Assembly: GCF_002934685.1 (NCBI RefSeq)
Contig: NZ_NKHL01000100.1
Location: 1,411-65,410 of the forward strand
Source of the DNA: Pseudomonas bohemica
GTDB lineage: Bacteria > Pseudomonadota > Gammaproteobacteria > Pseudomonadales > Pseudomonadaceae
Length of the DNA stretch: 64,000 bases
Direction: 5' to 3'
The first letter of the stretch is position 1. Every line of letters starts with the position of its first letter. The position numbers were made by a program, and so were the translations under genes. Shown piece after piece: positions 15,400-24,512 of this stretch. The notes under the pieces were generated by a model. That model did not search any database and was not told the origin of the DNA. It worked only from the letters and a program-made list of their open reading frames with translations.

Positions 15400-16272
15400 G
15401 TGGAATTCAAACAACTGCGCAGCTTTATCGAAGTGGTACGTGAGGGTGGTTTTACTCAGGCGGCCAAAACGCTGTTCATCAGTCAGTCGGCGGTGAGCAA
15501 GCAGGTCGCGCAACTCGAGGAAAGCCTGGGCGTGACGCTGCTCGACCGACAAGGCTCGCAAGTCGCCCTTACCGCGGCAGGCAAGGTGGTGCTTCATCGT
15601 GCCGAAGAGATGTTGATCCTGCGCAACGGCCTGCTTCGGGAACTGGATGATCTCAGCAATCTGGCCCGAGGTGAACTGCGCCTGGGCCTGCCGATGCTGG
15701 GCAGTGACACGCTGTTCGCCAAGTCCTTTGCTGAATACCGGCGACTCTACCCGAACGTCACCGTGCATTTGATCGAAGGTGGCAGCCGCGCCATCGAGCA
15801 GGCGGTGATGACCGGCGAGTTGGAACTGGGTGCGAGCCTGACCCCGGATGACCCGGTCTTCGCCTGCCAACCCTTCTGCGATGAACCGTTGGACGCCCTG
15901 TTGCCAGCCGACCATCCCCTTGCCCATTTAAAGGAAGTAGAACTGAGTCAGCTCGCCGACACGCCCTTCCTTCTTTATCAGCGCAGCTTCGTACTCAATG
16001 ACCGTTTACTCCAGGCATGCCAGCAAGTGGGGTTCACACCGCGTGAAGGCGGGCGCAGCGGGCAGGCAGATTTTCTCGCGGCTCTGGTGGCCGCCGGGCA
16101 AGGCGTGGTGCTCTTGCCCCAAGTCGTGGCCCGGGCGCTGGTTCGACCCGGCGTCGTTCACGTAACGCTCAAGGCTCCGGAAAATCTGCGCTGGGACATC
16201 GCTTTCATCTGGCGCGAAGGCGCGTATCTGTCAAAGGCCGCGCAGGCTTGGCTGGCCCTTGTTCGTCGATAG
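15400..16272 (+). CDS. LysR-family transcriptional regulator
   Basis: A 290-residue LysR regulator. The N-terminal winged helix-turn-helix covers about residues 1-60 (FKQLRSFIEVVREGGFTQAAKTLFISQSAVSKQV), and a periplasmic-binding-protein-like effector domain follows. I chose the GTG at 15400, which begins VEFKQLRSF as expected for the family; the upstream in-frame extension lies over the operator. It probably controls the divergent lrgA-lrgB genes and itself. It ends convergent with flavodoxin. Confidence 0.85.
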   Translation: MEFKQLRSFIEVVREGGFTQAAKTLFISQSAVSKQVAQLEESLGVTLLDRQGSQVALTAAGKVVLHRAEEMLILRNGLLRELDDLSNLARGELRLGLPMLGSDTLFAKSFAEYRRLYPNVTVHLIEGGSRAIEQAVMTGELELGASLTPDDPVFACQPFCDEPLDALLPADHPLAHLKEVELSQLADTPFLLYQRSFVLNDRLLQACQQVGFTPREGGRSGQADFLAALVAAGQGVVLLPQVVARALVRPGVVHVTLKAPENLRWDIAFIWREGAYLSKAAQAWLALVRR

Positions 16273-16302
16273 CCTGCCCATTACCAATGCCAGCCAGATC
16301 GG

Positions 16303-16758
16303 TCAGGCGCCGAGTTGGCCGACGAACTCCGCCAGCCACGGCTCGGCGTCGCTTTCCGGGGTGACCGTTTCGCTGGCGTCCAGGCGCAGCATTTGCTGCA
16401 CCTCGTTAATGCCCAGCTCCACGAACAACTCACGCAACTGCTCGCCACCGCCACAGAAGGTGTCGCCATAACTGGCGTCGCCCAACGCGATGACACCGCC
16501 CGGCAGGCCACGCCACGCCGCAGGCAACACGTCGCGAATCTGCGAATACAGGGGCAGGATGTTGTCTGGCAGTTCACCCAGGCCTGTGGTCGAGGTCACA
16601 GCCAGAAATGCTTCTGGCGCAAAAGCCTGAAGATCGGCCAGCGTCGCCCGCGGATTGAACAACACCTCATGACCGGCATCCTTGATGATCTGCTGGGCGT
16701 GTCGGGCAACTTCTTCGGCAGAGCCGTACACCGAGCCCGAAACAATGGCGACTTTCAT
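16303..16758 (-). CDS. Flavodoxin
   Basis: A 151-residue short-chain flavodoxin binding FMN. The phosphate loop is SGSVYGSAEEVA at about residues 7-18. TSTTGLGELPDN and LGDASYGDTFCGGG are the two isoalloxazine-contacting loops. It works as a soluble one-electron carrier; the partner is unknown. The ATG at 16758 is only 98 bp from that of the divergent LOV photoreceptor gene, so the two flavoproteins share a promoter region. Confidence 0.87.
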   Translation of the reverse strand: MKVAIVSGSVYGSAEEVARHAQQIIKDAGHEVLFNPRATLADLQAFAPEAFLAVTSTTGLGELPDNILPLYSQIRDVLPAAWRGLPGGVIALGDASYGDTFCGGGEQLRELFVELGINEVQQMLRLDASETVTPESDAEPWLAEFVGQLGA

Positions 16759-16856
16759 TGTGTGATCCTGTGACTGAGGAAATCGTGCGGCATTATGCCC
16801 CAGACGGACGCAATGTCTTAGAATGCCGCCTCTGCAAATACGCATGGAGGCTTCTG

Positions 16857-17330
16857 ATGATCAACGCAAAGCTGATGCAACTGGCGGTCGATGCGTCGAA
16901 CGACGGGATCGTGATCGCCGAGAACGAGGGCGACGATAACATCCTCATTTATGCCAACAAGGCCTTCGAGCGCCTGACCGGTTTCAGCGCTGATGAGGTG
17001 CTTTATCAGGATTGCCGCATGTTGCAGGGTGATGATCGCGATCAGTTCGCACGCCATGCCATTCGCGACGCCCTGAATAAAGGCAGGCCCTGCCGTCAGA
17101 TTCTTCGCAACTATCGCAAGGACGGAAGCTGTTTCTGGAATGAGCTGTCGATCACGCCCGTGTTCAACGACGCTGAAAAGCTGATGTATTTCATCGGTAT
17201 TCAGAAAGACGTGACCGAACACGTGCTCACGCAGCAAAAAGTTGTCGAATTGCAGGCGGAACTGGCGCAAGCTCGGGTAGAGATCGAGGCGTTGAAGCGG
17301 CAACATTGTGCGCCTGACGAACGGCAGTAA
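16857..17330 (+). CDS. Short LOV blue-light photoreceptor
   Basis: A 157-residue protein consisting of a single LOV/PAS domain with N- and C-terminal helices and no effector. The photoactive cysteine is C53 in QDCRMLQGDDRDQ. The flavin-contacting NYRKDGSCFWNELSITPV and the signalling glutamine Q116 in FIGIQKDV are in place. The C-terminal helix (VVELQAELAQARVEIEALK) is coiled-coil-like. Pseudomonas short LOV proteins such as PpSB1-LOV share this layout and form an FMN-cysteinyl adduct in blue light. The start is the ATG at 16857, after GGAGG. Output probably works through protein-protein contact with the nearby LitR-like regulator. Confidence 0.9.
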   Translation: MINAKLMQLAVDASNDGIVIAENEGDDNILIYANKAFERLTGFSADEVLYQDCRMLQGDDRDQFARHAIRDALNKGRPCRQILRNYRKDGSCFWNELSITPVFNDAEKLMYFIGIQKDVTEHVLTQQKVVELQAELAQARVEIEALKRQHCAPDERQ

Positions 17331-17384
17331 CCGAACACTGATTTAGTGTCTGCTTTTTCAATAACCGGTTAATCGAGCTTGATC

Positions 17385-17990
17385 ATGCAGCGCGACGATA
17401 TCCTCACGCAGGATGAACTGGACTTCATCCAGAACATGCAGCACAACCCCAAGCTGAACCTGGGTGACAAATCCCGCAGCCTGGTGGTCAATGGCGGCGT
17501 GCAGATTCAGGATCTGCTGACGCGTCTGGCTGCCCATGAGCAAGTCACCCTGCAGGCCCAGTTCGATAATCAGCAGATGACGTTTCCGCTGCATCTGGTC
17601 GAAGACGAGTTCCATGCGCTGCACCTGGAACTTGGCGCCCCAAGCATCTTTGAAGAAGGCCCGCGCATTCGCCCATGGCGCTTGACGCTGCCAGAGCCCG
17701 TCGCCCTCAAAACCGAAAAAGGCTCGCTGACGGCACTGTGGGTTCATGAGATTTCGTTCAAAGGCATCCTGCTGGAAATTCGCAAGCAGACCAAACCGCC
17801 GAAGTACTTTTCCGCCTGGTTCACTCCCACCGGCCTTGCTCCCATCGCCCTGCGCGGTACCTTCGAACGCCTGACCGAACAAGGCCTGGCCGCCTATCGC
17901 CTGAGCCAGAACAGCAAGGAAGACACCGACCGGCTGCGCCAGTACATCCTCCAGGAACACCGCAAGATCCACCCTTCGATGCATCTTTAA
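17385..17990 (+). CDS. Degenerate PilZ-like protein
   Basis: A 201-residue soluble protein that resembles YcgR/PilZ proteins: a beta-rich N-terminal part, then RIRPWR and, 25 residues on, HEISFKG. The latter matches the c-di-GMP motif [D/N]xSxxG except for Glu in the first place, and RxxxR is irregular. It may therefore bind c-di-GMP weakly or not at all. It begins 54 bp after the LOV gene on the same strand and may be co-transcribed. The start is the ATG at 17385. The assignment is tentative. Confidence 0.5.
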   Translation: MQRDDILTQDELDFIQNMQHNPKLNLGDKSRSLVVNGGVQIQDLLTRLAAHEQVTLQAQFDNQQMTFPLHLVEDEFHALHLELGAPSIFEEGPRIRPWRLTLPEPVALKTEKGSLTALWVHEISFKGILLEIRKQTKPPKYFSAWFTPTGLAPIALRGTFERLTEQGLAAYRLSQNSKEDTDRLRQYILQEHRKIHPSMHL

Positions 17991-18077
17991 GCAGCTGCGA
18001 GCTATCAATCGGCAAGCTACGAGATTAGATCGCGCCGCCCGTCTTGCCGCTTGAAGCTTGTTTGTTGCTCGCGGCTG
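17991..18077. repeat. Imperfect inverted intergenic repeat
   Basis: GCAGCTGCGAGCTATCAATCGG... and ...CTTGCCGCTTGAAGCTTG...GCTCGCGGCTG form an imperfect long inverted repeat between the convergent PilZ-like and MerR genes. It is unlike the three REP types found elsewhere in the window. Confidence 0.5.
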
Positions 18078-18085
18078 GGCTGGAC

Positions 18086-19024
18086 TCAGGTATCGAGCCG
18101 CCCCGCCAGAAACTGCTGTAACCGCCTTTGCATCACCACTGCGTCACTGCCCAGACAACCAATCACCGAACCTTGGAGGCTGTCTTGCGCCATGTCTGCG
18201 GTTTTCCCGGCCAAGAGCAGCGGGCAGCCAAGCCCGAGGCCGAGCCGTTCCAGGCGTTTGAGCAGATCCGCCGAGGGCATTTGATCGGAAAGCAATACCA
18301 GTGCATCCGGGCGCATTTTGCCGCAGACCAGGCCCAGTTCTTCCAGCGGCTGCCCTGGCGCCAATACGCTGATTGTGATGTTGTCGGAAGCCATCAGCAG
18401 GGCCGCGACCCACAACTCCAGCTCCCGGCGGGCGCCAGGAATCGTGGCCAGGAGCACGCGGTGTGCGTCGTTTTCACGGGTTACCTGTAGACGCTGCAGG
18501 CTGCGCATACGCAGGAAGCTGTCCAGAAACAGCCACTCGCTGACCTGCCCAAACGCGTCATGACGCAAGGCAAAGTCGTGCCATACCGGCATCAGCAGGT
18601 GTTCGTACACCACCGGCAGCGGGTAAAGCGCAAGCATCTGATTGTAGATTTCACCGAGCATCTGCTCGTCGAAGTCGTTGACGGCCTGACGCACCTGATC
18701 CTGCCAGGTCCGCTGCCCGGCGCTTTCGACCAGGCTCAGCGGCCCTTTGGAGCGGGCGTCCAGATCCCGGATGCCTGCCAGCACCTTGCCGACCTTGCTG
18801 ACGGCAATCCCACGCTCGGTCCACATCAAAATGCTGCGAACAGTCTCGACATCGGCCTGGGTGTACAGGCGATGGCCGCCCTCGGTGCGCGTCGGGGTGA
18901 TCAGCCCATAGCGACGCTCCCAGGCCCGCAACGTGACCGAGTTGACGCCAGTCAGGCGCGAGACCTCGCGGATGGGCAGCAATTCGTCATCGCCGTCGCA
19001 TGAGGCGCTGAGCAGTTGGGTCAT
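18086..19024 (-). CDS. MerR-family regulator, class II LitR-like (light-responsive)
   Basis: A 312-residue protein with a MerR DNA-binding domain at about 15-85 (IREVSRLTGVNSVTLRAWERRYGL, TRTEGGHRLY) and a C-terminal region with the fold of cobalamin-binding CarH/LitR regulators. The cobalamin residues are gone: where CarH has a GE-x-HE motif this protein reads G197-ARRE, and the EH of the helical bundle reads E163-W. That fits the B12-independent class II LitR proteins of Pseudomonas, which take light input from a short LOV partner. Here the LOV gene is 0.8 kb away. I chose the ATG at 19024. Confidence 0.8.
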   Translation of the reverse strand: MTQLLSASCDGDDELLPIREVSRLTGVNSVTLRAWERRYGLITPTRTEGGHRLYTQADVETVRSILMWTERGIAVSKVGKVLAGIRDLDARSKGPLSLVESAGQRTWQDQVRQAVNDFDEQMLGEIYNQMLALYPLPVVYEHLLMPVWHDFALRHDAFGQVSEWLFLDSFLRMRSLQRLQVTRENDAHRVLLATIPGARRELELWVAALLMASDNITISVLAPGQPLEELGLVCGKMRPDALVLLSDQMPSADLLKRLERLGLGLGCPLLLAGKTADMAQDSLQGSVIGCLGSDAVVMQRRLQQFLAGRLDT

Positions 19025-19238
19025 CGAGGTGTCCGTCGTGAAATCATGAAGAATGGATTGTACATCTGCCGTTGAGCATCTGAGGCCCGAGATCGCCAAA
19101 GACTTCTGGCATTGTGCGTGGATTCAGGAATAATCCTTGCTTGCTTCTTTCAACGAAGCTGACGCAACGCCACCACCCCGGCGTTACGCCATGTGATTTC
19201 CCTACCCGGGAACCTCACTTGTCTATCGGAGATACACA

Positions 19239-19808
19239 ATGTCTACCTCACCCGTCACGCTGATGGTTGCCCGTCGCGTCGCCCATGGCCGCTATCAGGA
19301 ACTGATTGCCTGGCTGCATGAAGGCGAACAGCTCGCCACCGACTTCCCCGGCTACCTGGGTTCTGGTGTTCTCGCACCACCTCCGGGAGACGACGAATTC
19401 CAGATCATATTTCGCTTCGCCGATGAAGCCACCATGCACGCGTGGGAGCATTCAGCGTCTCGACGCTCCTGGTTGGTGCGTGGCAGCGGGCTTTTTGCGA
19501 AAAACTCGGTACATCGTGTGCGAGGCATGGACGGTTGGTTTGGCACCGTCGGCCAACGCCCGCCGCGCTGGAAACAGGCTGTGGCCATCTGGCTGGCATT
19601 CTTTCCGGTGTCACTGATCTTCAATTACATACTGGGACCATTGCTGGGCCAGCTGGAATTGCTGCCGCGGATCATGATCAGTACCCTTATCCTCACCCCG
19701 CTGATGGTGTTCTGGTTCATTCCGTTGTCGACCCATTTGTTGTCCGGATGGCTGCACAGCAACACTCAGCCACCTGTCGCCCCCGTCGAATCGGCTTCGA
19801 CTCGCTGA
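19239..19808 (+). CDS. Antibiotic-biosynthesis-monooxygenase (ABM) domain membrane protein
   Basis: A 189-residue protein. Residues 1 to about 100 form an ABM-type ferredoxin-like fold (VTLMVARRVAHGRYQELIAWL, FQIIFRFADEATMHAWE). They are followed by two hydrophobic segments (AVAIWLAFFPVSLIFNYILG; MISTLILTPLMVFWFIPL), so the domain is tethered to the inner membrane. This architecture is common in proteobacteria; its substrate is unknown. It lies between the LitR-like regulator, from which it diverges, and folM, and is a plausible light-regulated target. The ATG at 19239 follows GGAGA. Confidence 0.75.
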   Translation: MSTSPVTLMVARRVAHGRYQELIAWLHEGEQLATDFPGYLGSGVLAPPPGDDEFQIIFRFADEATMHAWEHSASRRSWLVRGSGLFAKNSVHRVRGMDGWFGTVGQRPPRWKQAVAIWLAFFPVSLIFNYILGPLLGQLELLPRIMISTLILTPLMVFWFIPLSTHLLSGWLHSNTQPPVAPVESASTR

Positions 19809-19825
19809 CCCTGCGAACTCCTTGC

Positions 19826-19873
19826 AGGAACCGGCTTGCTGGCGAACGCGTCCCGCAGCAAGCCGGCTCCTAC
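19826..19873. repeat. REP hairpin, CCGGCTTGCTGGCG type
   Basis: AGGAACCGGCTTGCTGGCGA and the inverted CAGCAAGCCGGCTCCT form a stem downstream of the ABM gene. It is the same family as at 1374 and 50557. Confidence 0.7.
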
Positions 19874-20059
19874 AGCGATTGTGTCGCTTCGAAGACCTGC
19901 ACCTGCCCCCACAGTTGTACCGCACTGACCATTGGGTTAACTTTGCCGCAGACGTTGGTTCTCTGATGGCGCAATGAAAGCCTTCGACGCCCGCCATGCA
20001 GAGCCGATACGCCCGCGACCTTTCCGGTTTTCTTTTCCCTGACAAACGCGTGAGCTGCC

Positions 20060-20770
20060 ATGGCCTCCTCCCCTGCCCCTGTCCTGATCACTGGCGCCAG
20101 CCAGCGCATCGGCCTGCATTGCGCAGAACGGCTACTGGGCGAAGGTCAGCCGGTGATCATCAGCTTCCGTTCCCAGCGCCCTGGGGTTGAACGGCTCAAA
20201 GCTATGGGTGCAGTCACCATTCAGGCAGACTTTTCATCACAGCAAAGCGTGCTGGGCTTCATCTCACAGCTCAAGCAGCAGACCGACAGTCTGCGCGCCA
20301 TCGTTCATAACGCCTCCGAATGGCTGGCGGAAACCGAGGACGATGAAGGCGATGTGCTCATGCGCATGTTCAACGTGCACATGCTCGCGCCCTACCTGAT
20401 CAATCTGCATTGCGCCGAACTGTTGCAGCGCTCGGATCCGGCGGACATTATCCACATCGGCGACGATGTCACGCGCAAGGGCAGCAGCAAGCACATCGCT
20501 TACTGCGCCAGCAAAGCGGGCATGGACAACCTGACGCTATCATTCGCTGCCAGGTTTGCCCCAAAGATCAAGGTCAACGGCATCGCTCCGGCCATGCTGA
20601 TGTTTCAACCCGACGACGACGCGGCGTACCGCGCCCGCACCCTGGCCAAATCGGCCCTGGGTATTGAACCCGGCCCCGAGGTGATCTACCAGAGCCTGCG
20701 TTATCTGTTGGATAACCCGTATGTCACCGGCACCACACTGACCGTAAACGGCGGACGGCACATAAAATAA
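20060..20770 (+). CDS. folM: Dihydromonapterin reductase FolM (SDR)
   Basis: A 236-residue SDR. The cofactor motif TGASQRIG is near the start and the catalytic motif is YCASKAGMD. It resembles pteridine reductases and FolM, which reduces dihydromonapterin to tetrahydromonapterin with NADPH. The folE and folX genes directly downstream (20 bp and 2 bp gaps) supply its substrate pathway: GTP to 7,8-dihydroneopterin triphosphate, then to dihydromonapterin triphosphate. In Pseudomonas, tetrahydromonapterin is the cofactor of phenylalanine hydroxylase. Confidence 0.85.
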   Translation: MASSPAPVLITGASQRIGLHCAERLLGEGQPVIISFRSQRPGVERLKAMGAVTIQADFSSQQSVLGFISQLKQQTDSLRAIVHNASEWLAETEDDEGDVLMRMFNVHMLAPYLINLHCAELLQRSDPADIIHIGDDVTRKGSSKHIAYCASKAGMDNLTLSFAARFAPKIKVNGIAPAMLMFQPDDDAAYRARTLAKSALGIEPGPEVIYQSLRYLLDNPYVTGTTLTVNGGRHIK

Positions 20771-20790
20771 GCCGCCCCGAGGAACCTTTT

Positions 20791-21351
20791 ATGACCCTGT
20801 CACTGCCACAGCACTACCGCGAGATCCTTGTCGGTCTGGGTGAAGACCCGCAGCGCGAGGGGTTGCTGGACACGCCCAAACGCGCGGCCAAGGCCATGCA
20901 GTACCTGTGTCACGGCTATGAGCAGACACTGGAGGAAATCGTCAACGGGGCGCTGTTCGCCTCGGACAACGACGAGATGGTCATCGTCAAGGACATCGAG
21001 CTGTATTCACTGTGCGAGCACCATCTGCTGCCATTCATTGGCAAAGCCCATGTGGCTTACATCCCGACAGGCAAGGTGCTTGGCCTGTCGAAGATCGCGC
21101 GGATCGTCGACATGTTCGCCCGTCGCCTGCAGATTCAGGAAAACCTGACGCGCCAAATCGCCGATGCCGTTCAGGGCGTGACGAGTGCAGCAGGCGTTGC
21201 GGTCGTCATCGAAGCCCAGCACATGTGCATGATGATGCGCGGCGTCGAGAAGCAGAACTCGACCATGAACACTTCGGTGATGCTCGGCGCATTCCGCGAA
21301 TCGCCCACCACTCGACTGGAATTTTTGCAACTGATTGGACGGAGCAAGTAG
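20791..21351 (+). CDS. folE: GTP cyclohydrolase I
   Basis: A 186-residue FolE that converts GTP to dihydroneopterin triphosphate. The zinc ligands are visible in [12 protein letters not shown] and in the later [33 protein letters not shown] and [11 protein letters not shown] are the family's central motifs. It is the middle gene of folM-folE-folX. Pseudomonads usually have a second copy for folate, so this copy probably serves monapterin synthesis. Confidence 0.92.
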   Translation: MTLSLPQHYREILVGLGEDPQREGLLDTPKRAAKAMQYLCHGYEQTLEEIVNGALFASDNDEMVIVKDIELYSLCEHHLLPFIGKAHVAYIPTGKVLGLSKIARIVDMFARRLQIQENLTRQIADAVQGVTSAAGVAVVIEAQHMCMMMRGVEKQNSTMNTSVMLGAFRESPTTRLEFLQLIGRSK

Positions 21352-21353
21352 TC

Positions 21354-21725
21354 ATGCCAAGACTCGAACCAGGCACCGCGCGTATCCGGGTCAAGGACCT
21401 GTGCCTGCGCACTTATATCGGTATCAATGAAGACGAAATCCTCAACAAGCAGGACGTGCTGATCAACCTGACGATTCTGTACGCGGCCCAGGAAGCGGTG
21501 CGCGACAACGATATCGACCACGCACTCAACTACCGGACCATTACCAAGGCGATCATCCAGCACGTGGAAAGCAATCGCTTCGCCCTGCTCGAACGCCTGA
21601 CCCAGGAAGTGCTCGATCTGGTGATGAGCCACGAAGCCGTGCAATACGCCGAGGTAGAAGTCGACAAGCCCCATGCACTGCGATTTGCCGAATCGGTGTC
21701 GATTACCCTGGCCGCTGAACGCTAA
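21354..21725 (+). CDS. folX: Dihydroneopterin triphosphate 2'-epimerase
   Basis: A 123-residue protein of the dihydroneopterin aldolase fold. [21 protein letters not shown] and [13 protein letters not shown] are characteristic. FolX epimerises dihydroneopterin triphosphate to dihydromonapterin triphosphate. The clustering with folM and folE supports FolX rather than the aldolase FolB. The ATG at 21354 lies 2 bp after the folE stop, so translation is probably coupled. Confidence 0.86.
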   Translation: MPRLEPGTARIRVKDLCLRTYIGINEDEILNKQDVLINLTILYAAQEAVRDNDIDHALNYRTITKAIIQHVESNRFALLERLTQEVLDLVMSHEAVQYAEVEVDKPHALRFAESVSITLAAER

Positions 21726-21835
21726 GAGCCCGGTCGCTCATGCGGCCCCTGTAGCAAGGAGCAGGACCACCGACCTTGCCCACTCCGCGCCGCACTCTTA
21801 TCATCCGCCCATCTTTCATTCGCACAGAGCCCGTC

Positions 21836-22132
21836 ATGACAGAGCAACAACGCCTGGAACTCGAAGCCGCCGCATTTCGTCGTCTGGTCGCGCATCTGGA
21901 CAGCCGCAAGGACGTGCAGAACATTGACCTGATGAACCTCTCAGGCTTTTGTCGCAACTGCCTATCCAAATGGTACAAGGCCGCCGCCGACGAGAAGCAG
22001 ATTGACATCAGTCTCGATGAAGCCCGCGAAGTGGTTTACGGCATGCCGTACAGCGAATGGAAATCCCTCTATCAGAAAGAAGCCAGCGCAGAGCAACACG
22101 CCACGTTCGCCAAGGAAAAGAAACATGACTGA
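21836..22132 (+). CDS. DUF1244-family protein
   Basis: A 98-residue soluble protein of the DUF1244 family. Residues MNLSGFCRNCLSKWYKAAA contain two cysteines in CRNC, followed by EVVYGMPYSEWK, which is the family's core. The function is unknown. The last 8 bp overlap the start of the HopJ-family gene, so the two are translated together. I chose the ATG at 21836 over an upstream extension that lacks family similarity. Confidence 0.82.
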   Translation: MTEQQRLELEAAAFRRLVAHLDSRKDVQNIDLMNLSGFCRNCLSKWYKAAADEKQIDISLDEAREVVYGMPYSEWKSLYQKEASAEQHATFAKEKKHD

Positions 22133-22466
22133 CCTCCATACCCTGCGCGCCAGCCTGAAAACCGGCGAGCACGTTTTCGCCGACACCCTGGCTTTCGTTA
22201 CTGCGAACTACGATTACCAACCGCAAGCGTTCAGCAACGGCCCGGTGGAAAACGCCGCGGGCCAGAACGAAGGATCGTGCAAGACGCTGGGTCTGGCGTT
22301 GCTGGAAGGCTTGAGTGATGAAGAAGCACTGCTGGCGTTTGGCGAGCACTATCGCTCAGTGGTTGCGACTCCTGAAGGCAGCGACCACGGCAACATTCGT
22401 GCGCTGATCGCACACGGTCTGGCTGGGGTGAAGTTCAGCGCTCAGCCATTGCGCCGCAAGGGCTGA
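22125..22466 (+). CDS. HopJ-family protein
   Basis: A 113-residue protein of the HopJ family. YDYQPQAFSNGPVENAAGQNEGSCK is the hallmark region, followed by a helical part with ALLAFGEHYRSV. The name comes from a proposed P. syringae type III effector, but the family is widespread in non-pathogens, and there is no secretion locus or hrp box here. A housekeeping role is more likely. It overlaps the DUF1244 gene by 8 bp and is followed by a bidirectional terminator. Confidence 0.83.
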   Translation: MTDLHTLRASLKTGEHVFADTLAFVTANYDYQPQAFSNGPVENAAGQNEGSCKTLGLALLEGLSDEEALLAFGEHYRSVVATPEGSDHGNIRALIAHGLAGVKFSAQPLRRKG

Positions 22467-22483
22467 GGGCGATTCGACAGCCA

Positions 22484-22513
22484 CAAAAAAACCGGTCATA
22501 AAACCGGTTTTTT
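22484..22513. terminator. Bidirectional intrinsic terminator
   Basis: AAAAAACCGGT pairs with ACCGGTTTTTT around CATAAA. It is A-rich 5' and T-rich 3', so it serves both the HopJ gene and trxB, which converge here. Confidence 0.88.
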
Positions 22514-22529
22514 CATTTGGAGCATCTGA

Positions 22530-23501
<972 letters not shown>

Positions 23502-23652
23502 CTATCGACCGGCCATCGTCACGTGTGGTCGGAGTTACTGTGGTCTAACCGGCGTACCGGCTGGAATGAAACGGATCGGCGAGCGCGCTTGGAGAAGAAC
23601 CGCTCGCCCATCCCGCAAACGTGAAGCTGCGACCGAAATCGCAGCGACGGTA

Positions 23653-24252
23653 TTACAGGCTCTTGGCGTTCTCAGCCAGGTAGTCGGCCACGCCAGAAGC
23701 GTCGGCCTTCATGCCTTTCTGCCCCGGACGCCAGCCGGCAGGGCAAACTTCGCCATGTTCTTCGGTGAACTGCAGCGCTTCGACCAGACGCACCATGTCG
23801 TCTACGTCACGGCCCAGTGGCAGGTTGTTCACAACCTGATGCTGAACCACGCCAGCTTTATCAATCAGGAACGAACCGCGCAGCGCTACGCCGTCGTCGT
23901 GTTCGATGCCGTAGGCGCGAGTGATCTCGTGCTTGATGTCGGCAACCATGGTGAATTCGACTTCACCGATGCCGCCCTTCTCAACTGGAGTGTTGCGCCA
24001 TGCAGCGTGGGTGAAGTGCGAATCGATGGAAACGCCAACCACTTCAACGCCCAACTCACGGAATTTAGCAATGCGGTTGTTGTGCGCGATGATTTCCGAC
24101 GGGCACACGAATGTGAAATCCAGCGGCCAGAAAAACAGCACCACATATTTGCCGCGCAGAGAAGACAGCTGGAAGCTGTCGACGATCGAACCGTCACCCA
24201 GGACCGCCGCTGCCGTGAAATCAGGGGCTTGCTTGTTTACCAGAACGCTCAT
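23653..24252 (-). CDS. ahpB: 2-Cys peroxiredoxin (AhpC/TSA family)
   Basis: A 199-residue typical 2-Cys peroxiredoxin. The peroxidatic Cys is in DFTFVCPSE and the resolving Cys in HGEVCPAGW; HFTHAAWRNTP is the family's Arg/Trp segment. It reduces hydroperoxides and would be recycled by thioredoxin and the TrxB encoded next to it. The ATG at 24252 follows AAGGAG. A four-box OxyR-like motif lies 83-119 bp upstream. The context matches P. aeruginosa ahpB (from memory). Confidence 0.87.
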   Translation of the reverse strand: MSVLVNKQAPDFTAAAVLGDGSIVDSFQLSSLRGKYVVLFFWPLDFTFVCPSEIIAHNNRIAKFRELGVEVVGVSIDSHFTHAAWRNTPVEKGGIGEVEFTMVADIKHEITRAYGIEHDDGVALRGSFLIDKAGVVQHQVVNNLPLGRDVDDMVRLVEALQFTEEHGEVCPAGWRPGQKGMKADASGVADYLAENAKSL

Positions 24253-24334
24253 GACGACTCCTTGAAGGTTCAAGTGTATGGGAATAGGTCTAAAAGATGC
24301 CCGCAAGCTTATCGGGGCGGCGAAGATTAAGGAA

Positions 24335-24371
24335 ATACCGTTTCATTATCCAGTTCATAGGCTGCCCCTAT
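24335..24371 (-). promoter_or_regulatory. OxyR binding site candidate
   Basis: Four tetranucleotides spaced by exactly 7 bp read ATAC, TTAT, ATAG and CTAT, against the OxyR pattern ATAG-N7-CTAT-N7-ATAG-N7-CTAT: 14 of 16 core bases. It lies just upstream of the expected ahpB promoter. Confidence 0.65.
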
Positions 24372-24512
24372 TCCGGGAGTCTGCCGCTCGCCTGTTGTCG
24401 ATAGACTTTACCGCCGCCAGATTGTTTCGGCGAATGTCTCGGCAATGATCCGGCTACCGCCACTCTCGCAAAGCCGGTAAGGTCGGCGCGTTTTCAACGT
24501 TTGGAGGCCCAT

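Noticed and set aside
19890..19930. TTGTACC near 19910 as a LitR site before folM
   Set aside because: Only five of six bases match and there is no partner at N12 spacing.
22125..22466. Type III effector from the HopJ name
   Set aside because: No hrp box, chaperone or secretion genes nearby, and the family is widespread in non-pathogens.
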